A stretch of 64,000 nt of DNA. It comes from Flaccisagitta enflata (lineage: Eukaryota > Chaetognatha > Sagittoidea > Aphragmophora). The notes beneath the pieces were generated by a model. That model had not been told where the DNA came from. It made no database searches and worked only from the letters and a program-made list of their open reading frames with translations. A program made the translations under genes and the position numbers. Location of the stretch: NCBI GenBank assembly GCA_965153355.1, contig OZ231126.1, positions 18,042,001 through 18,106,000 on the forward strand. Reading direction: 5' to 3'. This document shows positions 52,531-63,879 of this stretch, in pieces. Within the stretch, counting starts at the first letter, position 1; every line of letters starts with the position of its first letter.

Positions 52531-53419
52531 CTTAGTTCAAGCTACAACATTAAGATAGTGCAGCAGGAAATGACCCTCCATCGGAGGTTCTCATTGCTCC
52601 CATCGTACTGTAGACGATCCCCAAATTTCCAAGTCTTGACGACATCTACAGTGAACCGTGCCAATGACATGACAGTCGGACGGACTTGAGAGGAAAGAGA
52701 TAGAGAGAAAAGATAAAATGGCAAGGATAGAGAAGCCGCACAGGAAAGAAGTCAGAGGTTCAAAAAATTGAAATTCCAATCTCAAGGGAAAAATTCAAAT
52801 ACTCACATTGGTCAGCGTATCAAATAACATCAAGTAAACTGGAGAGAGTTTATTCAATAAATAACATATGCAAACAGGAATATCACAGAACTAGTGGGGG
52901 AGCGAAAGAGAGAAATAACAACGTACATGTACAATCGTACATGCAGCGCCGCGATACTAGAAAATTGATCGGAGCGTCTACTAGAAATAAAGATAATTTC
53001 GCGGGGAAAACAGAAGAAAGTCGACAGCGAGAAGTTCCCTTCCCATATCGTCATAGAGAAACGGCTGAAGATGATATGCACTATATACGGGTGAGAAATT
53101 GGAGGGGAGAAAATAGTGTTGAATTTACTTGACCGATTCATCGATTAAACAAATTTGAATCATGATTCGAATATCTCGCGCAGATTGAATCGCTCACAGA
53201 TTTATGATTTTGTTTTGCTTTGTAACATAAATTTTCAAATAAAGAAAAAGATGAAGCGCTTGACATGTAAAATGATTGCCTTTCTTTGGTTACGAACATT
53301 CGTCGGCGTCAGTGCGATTGCTCCAAATTGAGTTGACTAGAAGTAACATTTTGTCTCAAGTTAATAAATAATCTTGAATCTTCCGAATGGAGGAAACTTA
53401 ACTTCCGTGGTGTTACTGA
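52531..53419. other. Unassigned region
   Basis: AT-rich DNA. A plus-strand frame at 52941-53132 has no recognised domain. This is the 3' flank of the Ras-like gene if its last exon at 53420 is correct. Confidence 0.4.
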
Positions 53420-56400
53420 CTAGACGTTAGAGGCGAATGCGGCGCCTCCTAGGGGAGAAAGGAGCGACGAAGGCGCGGTTGTTGACGGCGGTGACGACGG
53501 CAAAGAGCGAGAAAAATTGAACGGCTTCTTTTTCTTTTTTTGCGCGCCATCTTGCATCTGCGAGGATTGAAACCAAAACAACCGAAATTGAAAACTAAGA
53601 GTAAGTGTTAGGGACAGAATAGTCCAAGAATATTACCACAACCATCCGGGCATTCGCCACAAGTCCGTTCTTGCACACTTGCTAGTGCAGTTCTAACTAT
53701 CTAGAAGAAGGAACAGGCTCAAATGCTTAGATTGTAGACGCAGAGGAAGAACGGAGAATATCGGACAGCCCAATGAGCTACTTGTAGAAAAAGCCCTCTA
53801 AAGAAGCCCCATCAATGCCAAGAACTAATGATAGCAAAGAGACACAGTTCAACATTGGCATTGGAAAGAATGGATATTTGTTAAGGGGCATTTATCAAAT
53901 GGCAATAACAGAATGCTGAATAACATTGGAACAATAGGGTAGGTCAATATGCGTTTTTGTCTCAGATTGCCATGTAAGTTACGGAGGACATCCGACTTGA
54001 AAAATGATGAGTAATGGCAAAAATCGCGTTCAAATCCTTGTATATTTGCATTGTTCATAACACTTTTCGCTTACAAAAAGCACAATAGACGCTGTTGGGT
54101 TCAATTAGAGTCACAGCTTGTCAGTAAATCTTCAAGTAGTTAATAACGATTAACTACCTCACTTAAAGCATATCCACTCTTCTCTTAAAACAAAAACATT
54201 CGTTCTACCTAGGAAGTTTCATCAGCAAATGTTCTCAACGAAAGTTCCGTAACCTTAGTTGAGGACTGACCGCATTATGCAAATTAGGGAAAAAGGAGAG
54301 CTTCCATTGCATCGGGACTGGGTGTTCCTTCTTGATAGCGAGTGTCTAGTTCTGATCGTAGTCGTCATTTTTCGCTCATCTTACCTTCAAACGGTTTTAC
54401 TACAAACATGCACGCAGTGGATATGTGAAGGCGTTGAAGAAAATGAAGATATTGTGGCGTTTCATTGACATCTTATCGTCATCGCGCGCATCAGAACCAA
54501 TTTTGTCATAACAACTCCGAAGTACTCTGCTAGTGCTATTCATTGTACTCCGCTAGTGCTAATCATTTTTAAATTTTTGAAAGTCGTATGATTGCTCACT
54601 GAGAACAATATGAGGCTCAGTGTGTTGGTCTATCTGTCAGTTAGTCTGTAAACATGAGTTGAAAATTGAAAGCCAAACATTTCTGCTCCTGCTCATGAGG
54701 TCCATTTTAGTCAATGAAACAAAATTGTGAACCAACGTTACTGGCTCGCTAGATCCATCAGTCCGTTGGTATGGCATGTCAGGCTGGTATCCATGTAACC
54801 ATTTTTAAATTGCGGACTAGTGACTTAAGAGGCTTTGTTTATCCCTCCGTTGGTCCGTCGGTCCATCGGTCACACACAAGTGAAAACAGGAAGTACGCAT
54901 TCTTTGGTATCGCGGGTGTGATACATTGTGTTGGGGGGGGGGGTTGCTGCTGCCCACCCGTCTGCGATGAAAGCGCAGCGAACGAACGCAGCGCATCGCA
55001 TTGAACAAATTAGGGGATCGGATGAAACTATTTGTACATAATCATTGCGTCTTAGCGTATAGTAGCGTCCTCAAATTGTCAGTTAAAACGTCCATTCTTT
55101 CTTTTATCCACTCGTTCATAATTCAGAATAACAGATACACGCGAATAAAACGGTCGTTTCTTTTTTAGATGCATCCGTCAGGAACGCATCTCTATAAGAG
55201 GGTCTGTCCGTCTGTCGGTCCGTCCGTCGGTCCGTATATCCGTTACGAAAGTACAAAAACCGCGTTTCTCAGCTGTTTTTAGCCATGGTGAGACCCTATA
55301 CTGAAACAAATGATCAACCAACATGTTTTGAGAGCTTCCTTTACTACTTAGTCGTTTCACCCGGCTGTTCGTCAATCTGTCTCTCCATATATGTCACATT
55401 ATCAATACACGCAGAGACACGGACGCATCTTTGCCTGGTCGGGCTTGTTTATGAACATGTTATTTGAGGTTCTTATTTCTAAGGGAATTTGAGGCTCAGA
55501 ACTGTTCTTACAATAAAGGCGGCTAATCGCCGTAGGGAAAAAGTCGTAAATGCTGAGAGAAAAAAAGAAAATTGCGGACAGGTAGACAGGGGCATCCAAC
55601 AAGTTTTTCCACTTTTCCACTCAGACGGCCAACGGGCCAACAGACCGATGGATGGACTGATGGACAAAGTCTCTCATAGAGTCCGGAGTTGAAATGAGAG
55701 ATAGACTGTGCTGCCAGGATGCACAATTATCACCTGGGACATTTCAAAGTTCAAATGGACTTCAACTAGCTCGATTCACGTTTTGGGAAGAATGTGAAAA
55801 ATGTGGAAAAATAAAAAAGATTAAAAATCATGGCTCCAGGACTATCAAATAAACACAAATTCTGCTTGGTGTCATCTGAAGAAAGGGAATTAGCTTTTTC
55901 TTGCCCATTAATTTCATACGTAGTACCATTATGACCCCAAAAAAAAGATAGTCAACTTCCGCAAACCACTCATGAAAAAGGAAAATCGATGTCCGCCGTA
56001 GGTCTCAAAAAGCCGAAGGTATTCTTCAACTTTTTTCCAAATAATGTTCTTTTTTTCCAATCACCAGCCTATACTGGAATGTTTTTTGTTATTTAACTCT
56101 GATCGCCAATTGGAAGGATAAGAATACAATAGTATTAATCGCAAACAAATCAAATTAAAGTGTAAGACTACTTGAAATCAATTATTACAAAAATGTAGTC
56201 ACAATGCTTTTTGTAAGTGCAGTTCCTTTACTTACCTAGAGCAGATGAAAGAAAAATGTTTTAATAATCCTTCTGTGAGGCTGATGATGTTCTTATGATT
56301 GTTCTTATTTTTCCTCATCTGAGCCTCAATGTTCTTATAAACAAGGTTCTTAGTCAACGAAAAAGAGTGTAACTCAAGTCATGTGTGGATAGCGATGAAG

Positions 56401-57102
56401 AAGACTAGATGGGCATTTTAAAAAGAGCAGAGGTCCGCTCATTCGTGAATCGCAAAAAATCGTGACCGACCGACAAACTAAGTCAGTGGCCATCTGCTTG
56501 GAAGAAAAAGAAAAAAAAACTTTAAAAAAAGAAAGAAAGAAAGAAAGAAAGAAAGACGGAAAGACGGAAAGAAAGACAGACGGAAAAAAAGACAGACGGA
56601 AAAAAAGACAGACGAAAAGAAAGACAGACAGACAGAAAGAAAGAGACGGAAAGAAAGACAGACAGATTGAAAGAAAGAAAGAAGGAAAGAAAGACAGACA
56701 GAAAGAAGGAAAGAAAGACAGACGAAAAGAAAGAAAGACAGAAGGAAAGAAAGAAAGACAAACGGAAAGAAAGAAAGACAAACAGACGGAAAGAATGAAA
56801 GACAGAAAGAATGAAAGACAGAAGGAAAGAGAGACAGACAGACGAAAAGAAAGACAGACAGAAAGAAATAAAGACAAACGGAAAGAAAGAAAGACAAAAG
56901 GAAAGAAAGACAGACAGAAGGAAAGAAATACAGACAGATGGAAAGACAGAAAGACACGGAAAGAACGAAAGACAGATGGAAAGAAAGAAAGAAAGACAGA
57001 CAGAAAGAAAGACAGACGGAAAGAAAGAAAGACGGACTGAAAGACAGAAAGACAGATGGAAAGGAAGGACAGACAGAAAGAAAGAAAGACAGACGAAAAG
57101 AG

Positions 57103-57180
<78 letters not shown>

Positions 57181-59802
57181 GAAGATACCGGAGATAAAAA
57201 GAGCAGAAAGAAAAGAAAAGCGGAAAAAGGTAAGCGAAATATGAGGGAAGGAAAGGAAAAAATTCAATCCGCATTCTGATCTAATCGCCAACGTGAAAAA
57301 ATTGACTGCTTCGCTTTGCTTGGCACTCTGCATAGCCTCTCTGTACACCACCGCACGTAGACTGCTGGACAGATGATTACTTAAGTTCCCGTTACATAAA
57401 ATGGGTATAGAAACTTGCTGTTGGAGATTCTAGGGGGGAAAATTGTCATACCGAACTGGTGAAATCGGAAGAAACTAAAGGTTCAATTTTTTTTCAAGAT
57501 TTTTTTCATTTTGTGAACGATGAAGAATACAAGAGGTTGAAGGTCGCGCAAGGTCTCAATCTTTTACAAATAGCATCTCGAATGTTTTTGCCAACTTACA
57601 TGAAGATCCATCAAGGTTCGCAATATGACCTTCCCTATTGGAACAATGACGCATGAAGCTACTTCTACTTCACTTGAATGAGAGTTCATTAATGCATGGC
57701 TCCATGGATATTACGCCATAACATGATACAGTACAGACTGAATGAAAATACAACGTTAGCAGTCCAGAGGAGTGACCTAAATCTATATCAGTACCCCCTA
57801 CAGCCCATATAGGAAGTGATATGAGGTCAAATAGGGTATCAATCAAATGCTTGTGTTTAATTTAAGTGGCGCCATCGAGGCGATTTCCTCCTATTTACTG
57901 AGATACAGGCTATAGAAAGTGCTCAAAACAAGCTTTTTCAACTTTTTTTCAAAACAGCAAATTTGGACCCTTTAAGGGGCTGTATCTCATGAACTGAGCT
58001 GAATCTTCCAAATCCCTTCGATGGCGCCTCTTGTATTAACATAAGCTTTCGATTGGTACCCTACATGACCATGTAGCACCTCCTGAATTCGCTTTAGGGG
58101 GTACTGCTATAGATTGGGCTCACTCCTCTGGACTGCTCTCGTTGTATTTTCATTCAGTCTGTATCTTCTCCCTTACATCAGAAGTACCAATGGCAAATAC
58201 CATTTTCTTGATCATGTCATTCTAGCGCACTCGACCCAACATGCATCACAGCAACAGCTCTAGAAGCACACAAGTAACCAAAAGGTGAAAATAAATTGTG
58301 TAATGTTATTGACCTGTTGTCGTGCTTTTTTGATCATATCGCATAGCCGTGAGAACACCTCGACGATGTTCATGGGCGGACTTTTAGGGCAGGCCTCGAT
58401 GTAGCCGACGTCGAGCTGCGACGCCATTGCTTTGCCTTGAGCACTCGAAACTTTGCGTATGAAAATCGGACCCACGTTATTCGCGACTGGGAATGGTTAA
58501 AACGTTTGTAAGATTGTGCTCGGTAAATAACCACGTTTGGCCCCAATCGCCCGGTTGTTGAGATTTTGAAAATAACACTTCAACGGCTTTTCCAAATTCT
58601 AGGGCCATTTTAAACATACATATTCATAATCAGACCTTACCAAGTAACATCGGCGGCGGGCAAAAGGAATAGGACGAAGATTCTTCGCTTGGAACGAGGA
58701 GGGAATGTAACTGGCGGTGTTTTTGAGCTATTGATAAGATTTGCCTGTTCGAGAAGAGAACGAAGACAAGGGGAAATTAGTTTGAGTCGATGCAAATACA
58801 TTTCCCACCTACAAAAAAACAATTGGTGGTTCATTGGAATTGCTAATTGAGAGCGGGTGAATAATTTAGACCAGTAACAAGGACTCAGAACTAGAGAGGC
58901 AGAAAACACTGGAGCTATGTTCGAGCTGATTCTTTGCAAATACACATACCCGTGAATTTCCGGGATTTTATTGAAGCTTTCTAGGCTGGTGACGGAATAA
59001 ATGAGGAGAAATCCATCCGGGAAATTCTCCTCTTCTATGAAGCGCTTGTCGATAGACTCCCAATTGATGGTCCGACACGCGGACGATTGGGCAAAGAGGG
59101 CGGCGGCCGTAGCACCACCGGGTTCCCCCGTCGCGCCTTCGCCGGAAAACGAAAGGGCGATCGAATCGGTAGGTATATCGGCACCATCGCCGCCGCCATC
59201 GTCTCCACCAACACTTCCGCCGCTGCCGCGACCGTCCTCGGCTTCCCAGGACTCGATTGTTAGAAATGCGCTCTCTTTATTGATCTCTCTTTGCAACGTG
59301 TAGCTTTGATCCACTTGAGGGTCGAATTCATCGCAGTCCTGGTCGGTGGGTATACTATTGCCGAAAATGTACTGCGAGGGTGAGAGAGAGAGACAAAGAA
59401 CGTAAGTCGTTAATAATCAGTTGCACGCGAGCAATTACTGTTCTACATAAATCAAGTCTCAAACTCAGTCTCTACTACGGTATATCGATACCCGACTCTT
59501 TGCAAAATACATGTATACCTTAAGCATAAGTACATGCATTAGTACATGTATACCTTAAGCAGCAGCTCATTCTTGCCGATGGCGCCCTTTTCTCCGGCAG
59601 CGACTACGTGATACTTGGGCATCTTGTTATCGTCGTTGGCTTTTCTCCCACGGCCTCGGCCGCACGTGCATAAATCTCCGAGTACATCTTGACTGCTGGT
59701 CTTCCTCGCGGGCGGCGAGACGGCCGAGGACTCGTTAAAAGCCGCGTACTTCTGCGCTTGTTTCTTTTTCGATCCCGAGAAGAAGGAAAGTTTCGACGTC
59801 AT
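53420..59802 (-). CDS. Ras-like protein with degenerate GTPase motifs
   Basis: Predicted 361 residues in five exons: 59554-59802, 58950-59371, 58641-58744, 58314-58486 and 53420-53557, with GT-AG borders and compatible phases (0, 2, 1, 0). The Ras fold is visible: [20 protein letters not shown] (G1, 70-78, Asn where Ser/Thr binds Mg), FDPQVDQSY (switch I region), [20 protein letters not shown] (about 201-218), PPPMLLVANNV (G4, NKxD lost) and [14 protein letters not shown] (G5-like). The DxxG of G3 is missing; a ~65-residue Gly/Ala/Ser-rich acidic insert sits there instead. The last exon adds a Lys-rich tail (QKKKKKPF) without a CAAX box. Nucleotide hydrolysis therefore looks unlikely; a pseudo-GTPase scaffold is an inference. 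The last exon is joined only by phase and splice signal across a 4.7-kb repeat-filled intron. Without it, exon 4 reads through to a stop at 58260. An upstream in-frame Met at 59928 is also possible. Confidence 0.7.
54596..54660 (+). repeat. Hairpin-GTCC repeat, CACTGAG stem
   Basis: Stem CACTGAG/CTCAGTG (54596-54621) followed by TGTTGGTCTATCTGTCAG and TTAGTCTGT. The stem sequence is wholly different from other copies yet fully paired. Confidence 0.5.
54820..54990 (+). repeat. Hairpin-GTCC repeat, diverged
   Basis: TAGTGACTTAAGAGGCTTTG, then CCGTTGGTCCGTCGGTCC and the tail GCTGCTGCCCACCCGTCTGC with GATGAAAGCG. Confidence 0.6.
55167..55455 (+). repeat. Hairpin-GTCC repeat, AGATGC stem
   Basis: The head pairs AGATGC with GCATCT and TCC with GGA inside (55167-55191). 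CTATAAGAGGGTCTGTCC and GGTCCGTCCGTCGGTCCG follow. The end carries GACGCATCTTTGCC and GGTCGGGCTTGTTTA. Confidence 0.7.
55565..55700 (-). repeat. Hairpin-GTCC repeat, minus strand
   Basis: On the minus strand it shows CAACTCCGGACTCTATGAGA, ACTTTGTCCATCAGTCC and the tail GGATGCCCCTGTCTACC with TGTCCGCAATT. Confidence 0.6.
56526..57181. repeat. Compound (GAAA)n/(GACA)/(GACG) microsatellite
   Basis: A ~655-bp tetranucleotide array. Long open frames in all phases (Lys/Glu/Arg/Thr or Phe/Leu/Ser/Cys rich) are consequences of the period-4 repeat, not genes. Confidence 0.97.
57182..57733. other. Unassigned sequence with a short plus-strand frame
   Basis: 57459-57656 encodes up to 65 residues (core [18 protein letters not shown], end [19 protein letters not shown]) after a T-rich AG acceptor-like site. 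It could be a terminal exon relic. I do not recognise the family with confidence. Confidence 0.3.
57734..58161. mobile_element. MITE with ~75-bp inverted termini
   Basis: The ends begin CAGACTGAATGAAAATACAA and are inverted copies of each other through AGCAGTCCAGAGGAGTGA and AGTACCCCCTA. TA flanks both sides and the length is 428 bp. It lies in the last intron of the Ras-like gene and is related to the element at 62108. Confidence 0.85.
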
Positions 59803-60075
59803 CGGCGTCCTTCCTCGAGACCGGGCTTTTTTTTTCAACTTTGAAACCAATTCTTTCTCTTTTTTAAGTTGTTTGGTTTGTTTATTTTCCTTTTCCAAAA
59901 GGAAATTGTTAATGACCAAATGAAACACGAAACATCCTCTTCGAAACGCAAGGCACGACTAGTCAATTTCACTCGTCCAAGAAGCCGGAATCGTTGGTAG
60001 CTGTAACATAACGCGGGACTAACAAGTTAGCAAAATAAATAAGTTTCATATCTTTTCATAACATCAATGAGAGCG

Positions 60076-61257
60076 TCAAACATCACTCAGTAATCGCGGC
60101 AAAACGACATTCTCAATGTGTTCCGAGTTCAACCGCTCCACGACCAATGTCGTCCTCGATCGACAACCGGCCGAGTTTTTCGCTTGACTGTTGCCGTAAG
60201 TCGGATCGTAATGTTCGAGCAACATCGATTCGACGAATTCGCTCCATCTTCCGTCGTCGATTAATGTATTCCATTTGTCCATCCTCTCCGTCGACACGAC
60301 TCTCGAAGACAGCGTCGACAAAGCAGCTTTCAGTAAAACCGGATCGCGGACGAAGTAATCGTAGTCTTCGATGGTATGTCTAACGCGTTCTTCCAAGGGC
60401 ACGACGAGATCGACACGAGGGGCTTCCTTCATCGCGTCAAAGAGTCGATCGGGAACCACGCAATTGCCGATTCTTTTGGATTCCGATTCGACCCAAACGG
60501 GAGCATTGACGTCGAAATTCCTCAATTCTCGCCAAAGCAGAGATTGCCATAGCAGAGATTCGAACACTTTTTGCTTCGGTTGGTCGTCGTTGGGATATCG
60601 TCCCAACACCGAGCCTTTGTGTTTGGCGAGATATTCCAAGTCTAGCACTTGCGCGCCGGCTTGGCGTTTCGCGTGACGCAAGATGGCGGATTTGCCGCTT
60701 CCAGTGGGACCGGAAATAACGCGAAAGTCAAATTTCGACGGCAACGTTTGTAAGTCGGCTCTCACACGCTCGCGATATCTCTTATGTCCACCTTCCAGGA
60801 CAACGACGTCGAAGCCGACGTTAGCCAGCACCAAAGCCAGGCTGTGAGATCGCAATCCGCCTCGCCAACAGTAAATCAAGGGCGAGTAATCTGCCGGATT
60901 ATCTAAAAACCTCTCGTCGATGATTCTGCCGATGTTGGCGGAAATGAGCGCTGCGCCCGTTTTGTGTCCCTGAAAAGCGTCTTTCGCGTGGAGCTTGCCC
61001 ACGGTGGCGCGCTCGGCCTCGTTGAGCACCGGAAGATTGATCGATCCGGCGATATGATCTTCCTGATACTCGGCGTTAGTTCGGGCGTCGATAATCTCGT
61101 GAAATCGAGGATGTTCATGACCATCATTGAGAGCTAATTGTGGAAACGCTTCGTCTACGGTGCAAATTTTGGGTACTTTCGTCTTACCAGAGTATCTAGT
61201 TACAGTAGCTATTGTCCTACGAAAGCTAGATGGCGGAAGTAGTCTCTTTGAGAACAT
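60076..61257 (-). CDS. tRNA 2-selenouridine synthase-like (SelU/MnmH) protein
   Basis: A single uninterrupted frame of 393 residues. Bacterial SelU replaces sulfur by selenium in 2-thiouridine at the tRNA wobble position, using a rhodanese domain and a P-loop domain. Here residues 30-170 form the rhodanese part, with YCWRGGLRSHS holding the likely catalytic Cys130. GPTGSGKS (183-190) is the Walker A. LDLEYLAKHKGSVLGR (205-220) and WVESESKRIG (255-264) match the conserved SelU blocks. The first ~30 residues are basic and Ser/Thr-rich, which could be a mitochondrial targeting peptide. Length is close to the bacterial enzyme (about 360-370) plus this extension. There are no introns, unlike both neighbouring genes. 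The pairing of both domains in order makes the family call strong; the actual substrate in an animal is not known from sequence. Confidence 0.88.
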   Translation of the reverse strand: MFSKRLLPPSSFRRTIATVTRYSGKTKVPKICTVDEAFPQLALNDGHEHPRFHEIIDARTNAEYQEDHIAGSINLPVLNEAERATVGKLHAKDAFQGHKTGAALISANIGRIIDERFLDNPADYSPLIYCWRGGLRSHSLALVLANVGFDVVVLEGGHKRYRERVRADLQTLPSKFDFRVISGPTGSGKSAILRHAKRQAGAQVLDLEYLAKHKGSVLGRYPNDDQPKQKVFESLLWQSLLWRELRNFDVNAPVWVESESKRIGNCVVPDRLFDAMKEAPRVDLVVPLEERVRHTIEDYDYFVRDPVLLKAALSTLSSRVVSTERMDKWNTLIDDGRWSEFVESMLLEHYDPTYGNSQAKNSAGCRSRTTLVVERLNSEHIENVVLPRLLSDV

Positions 61258-61802
61258 GTCTGGGAAAAAGATAATATCATTTTTATTAAGTTTTCGGAAA
61301 AAAGTAAAGATAAAGTGAAAATGATAAATAGGTCTTGTATTTGCATCATGATAATTTACATCTAGTGTGCTCGGAAATAAAATAATCTTTTGTTAGCGAA
61401 TGAGAATTTACAACGCAAAATACGGAAATTAAGAACAGCCTAACTAAGTTGAGTTTAATTGAAGCCGTTATAACGTTTGAGAAATGATTGAACTCAAAAG
61501 AAAAACAAACAAATACTTGAAAACAAAAATATTCGTAACTGGATTGGATATTCAGGGGAAACGACGTTCGAAAGCAAATCATCCAAAGATCTTTTTTTTT
61601 CAGTTTTGAATTAGGCGAAATTTACTCCATATTATGGAGATACAAATAGAGACAAATGTACGACACGCTATCAATATCTAAATCGTTGACGAAGTCAAAA
61701 TGGAGAAGCGTTTTTTTTTTTCGGTCGAATCGAAAATGCGATGTTACAGAGAGAAAAAGATTTGCGTGAGAAGAAAAGAAGCTTAGAAAAGCGATTGCGA
61801 AT
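61258..61802. other. Intergenic: 3' flank of PTBP, 5' flank of the SelU-like gene
   Basis: AT-rich, no further gene. A minus-strand AATAAA lies at 61282-61287, possibly the PTBP polyadenylation signal, only ~25 bp upstream of the SelU-like start codon. Confidence 0.45.
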
Positions 61803-63879
61803 TTAAAGGTTGTAATTCTTGGGATGCACGCTCTGGGGCGGTTTGGAGAAGGAAACCCTCAGGTGCATGCCGCGAAGTTCGCGGTTGTGCACGTAGATGA
61901 GCGCGTGGACGGCCTCTTCCAACGACGACATCGTGATGTGCGCCATTTTCCGGTTGTCCTGGAAAAACTGTCGAGAGAAAAGAGAGGAATGGCAGAGTTA
62001 AGAATTTTCTGTCGAATTCAGCTTTCGCTGGAATTGTGGCAATTTAAGAGTGTCGGCCACGGACGCCTTCAAGAAGTGGAGTTTACAGTGGATAATCCCT
62101 TAGTCTACAGGTAGGACCCTAATAAGAGCGGAGGAGGGACCCAAAGTTTTAGCATCACCCCCTACAGCTTATGTGGCTCAAGCAAATTTCTCACTTGCTG
62201 TGGCGGAATATATCTTGGGTGGATACAAGTGGCGCCACCGCGGCAATTTTTGAATTTCCACCTAGAACACCCCCAAATTATCAAAATTGAAGAAAAAATT
62301 GTTAGATTTTTTGGGGGGCCTCTGAGGGTGATTTTGCGAAATCTAAGGGTGTTCTAGGTGGAAATTCCAAAATCGCCACGGTGGCGCCAATTGTATCCAC
62401 CTGAGGTATAAACCGCCATAGCAAGTGAGAAGAATGTTTGAGCCATTTAAGCTGTAGGGGGTGATGCTAAAACTTTGGGTCCCTCCTCCGCTCTTATTAG
62501 GGTCCCGTCTGTAATTTGTTGAAAACGCCAAATCATTGTTTCCGGACTATTGCGCGTTGCTGTACATGAAATTAGCAGTGTTTGCGCGCACAGTTTCAAT
62601 GCAGTTTCAATGCAGTTTCAATGAGCGGAAAACAAAACGCACGTGCCATCGCGCCTTCGCCGTACGCGACGCACCGTTACCTTGAAGAGGACAACTTGGC
62701 CGTGCTCCCTGAAGGGTGCCTGGATTTCGCCTTCCGTCGCGCCCTCGGCAATGTTGGAGATGTGCAACGTCGTTGACGGCTCGAAGATGTTGGAGGAGTT
62801 CTTGGAGCCGGGCTTCTTGAACCGATGGAGAGGTGAACCTGTTGTCGAAGAAAGGAATGATGAGCAAATTCAATTTCGCACATCGCCAAGTGACGTCAAA
62901 TTAAATTAGATTCAGGTGTTCGAACTTTTCATAGGATAGTTTTCCCAGTTCAATTCATCGCCTGTAACTAAGTATACCGGTGTAATCCTTGGTCAGCTCG
63001 GCTCCTTCGAGGCGATCATCCTTGGTGCGCTGAACGTGTTCGTTCTTGGAAGGACTGACGTTCATCGGCTTGCCAAAGAGCGGAACCTTGTCGAGATGCT
63101 GACGCGAGATGGCCGCCATCCATGGCTCAGTCATCTGTGGGGGAAAAGAGATTTAAGAGAGAGGGGGAATGATTGAAATTAGCCTATAGAAGTAGTTCAG
63201 GCAGATTGACGAATGTACACAAAGTCCAATTTTCATCAACCTATATCATTACAACTGTATCGATTTCGCCACCTGAATGAGCGCGGTGTCTTTCTTGGCG
63301 AAAAGAATCTTGACTCTGAGGACGTCGCCGTAGACGCCAAAGAGTGTGAAGAGGACGTCGGGCGTCACTCGGGTTTCCTCCAAATTGGAAACGATGAGGA
63401 CGCAGCCGCCTCTTTGCATGCCACCTGGCATTCCCATCAATCCCATGCCCTCGGCGGGATTGCCGAATCCGCTCATGCCCCGGCCGCCGAACTGGTTGTT
63501 GTCGCCGCCACTTTGATCTGCGCGAAGAGACGAAGAGGATTAGGAGGAAATTATGAATGCTACTTGATGGGCACGAGGCGCGTGATAAGGTTGGTTAGAC
63601 AACCAACACGGTCGCGGTTTAAGAGGTTCTTCACATTTCTTAGGGCGCTACAAACGTGCAGACGGACTGACTATAAACACGCACATGGCATTGTGTTGTT
63701 GTCAGCGCGGCAGCCCGCGAAATGTCTCGATACAGTCAATTACACTTAAATTAATTACACTCAAATTCTGATTATCTTAAAAACACAGTACTTACTTCCT
63801 GCGACGCTATTAAAGCCCTTTTGAAACATTTCTTGAAATTTCGACCAATCCCAGCCTTGAATCTCGTTTGGATTGGGAG
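61803..63879 (-). CDS. PTBP: Polypyrimidine tract-binding protein, C-terminal half
   Basis: A nuclear RNA-binding splicing regulator. Five exons: 63796-63879, 63273-63517, 62978-63134, 62681-62838 and 61803-61967, with GT-AG introns and consistent phases. The 5' part lies beyond the right window edge. After a Gly/Met-rich linker, RRM3 begins [19 protein letters not shown] and continues [38 protein letters not shown] is the RRM3-RRM4 linker characteristic of PTBP. RRM4 runs from [15 protein letters not shown] through [20 protein letters not shown] to [11 protein letters not shown]. The stop codon is at 61803-61805, after HPKNYNL. hnRNP L is the closest alternative, but the linker and RRM4 favour PTBP. 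A hairpin MITE lies in the last intron. Confidence 0.93.
62108..62511. mobile_element. Hairpin (foldback) MITE in a PTBP intron
   Basis: The left end CAGGTAGGACCCTAATAAGA and the right end, read inward, CAGACGGGACCCTAATAAGA continue as inverted repeats (GCGGAGGAGGGACCCAAAG, ATCACCCCCTACAGCTTA). Pairing extends almost to the centre. TA flanks both sides; length is 404 bp. Confidence 0.88.

Larger units (their letters stand above)
53558..56525. other. Mostly unassigned, inside the last Ras-like intron
   Basis: Contains several hairpin-GTCC copies (listed separately). A plus-strand frame at 54259-54468 has no recognised domain. No other gene seen. Confidence 0.4.

Noticed and set aside
58260-58313. 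Read-through end of the Ras-like exon ([14 protein letters not shown]) as the true C-terminus
   Set aside because: Possible, but the hydrophobic tail is atypical, and a phase-matched, coding-like exon with a polybasic tail exists at 53420-53557. Kept as the alternative.
61824-62114. Plus-strand 96-codon frame over the last PTBP exon
   Set aside because: Antisense shadow of the clear RRM4 coding exon on the minus strand.
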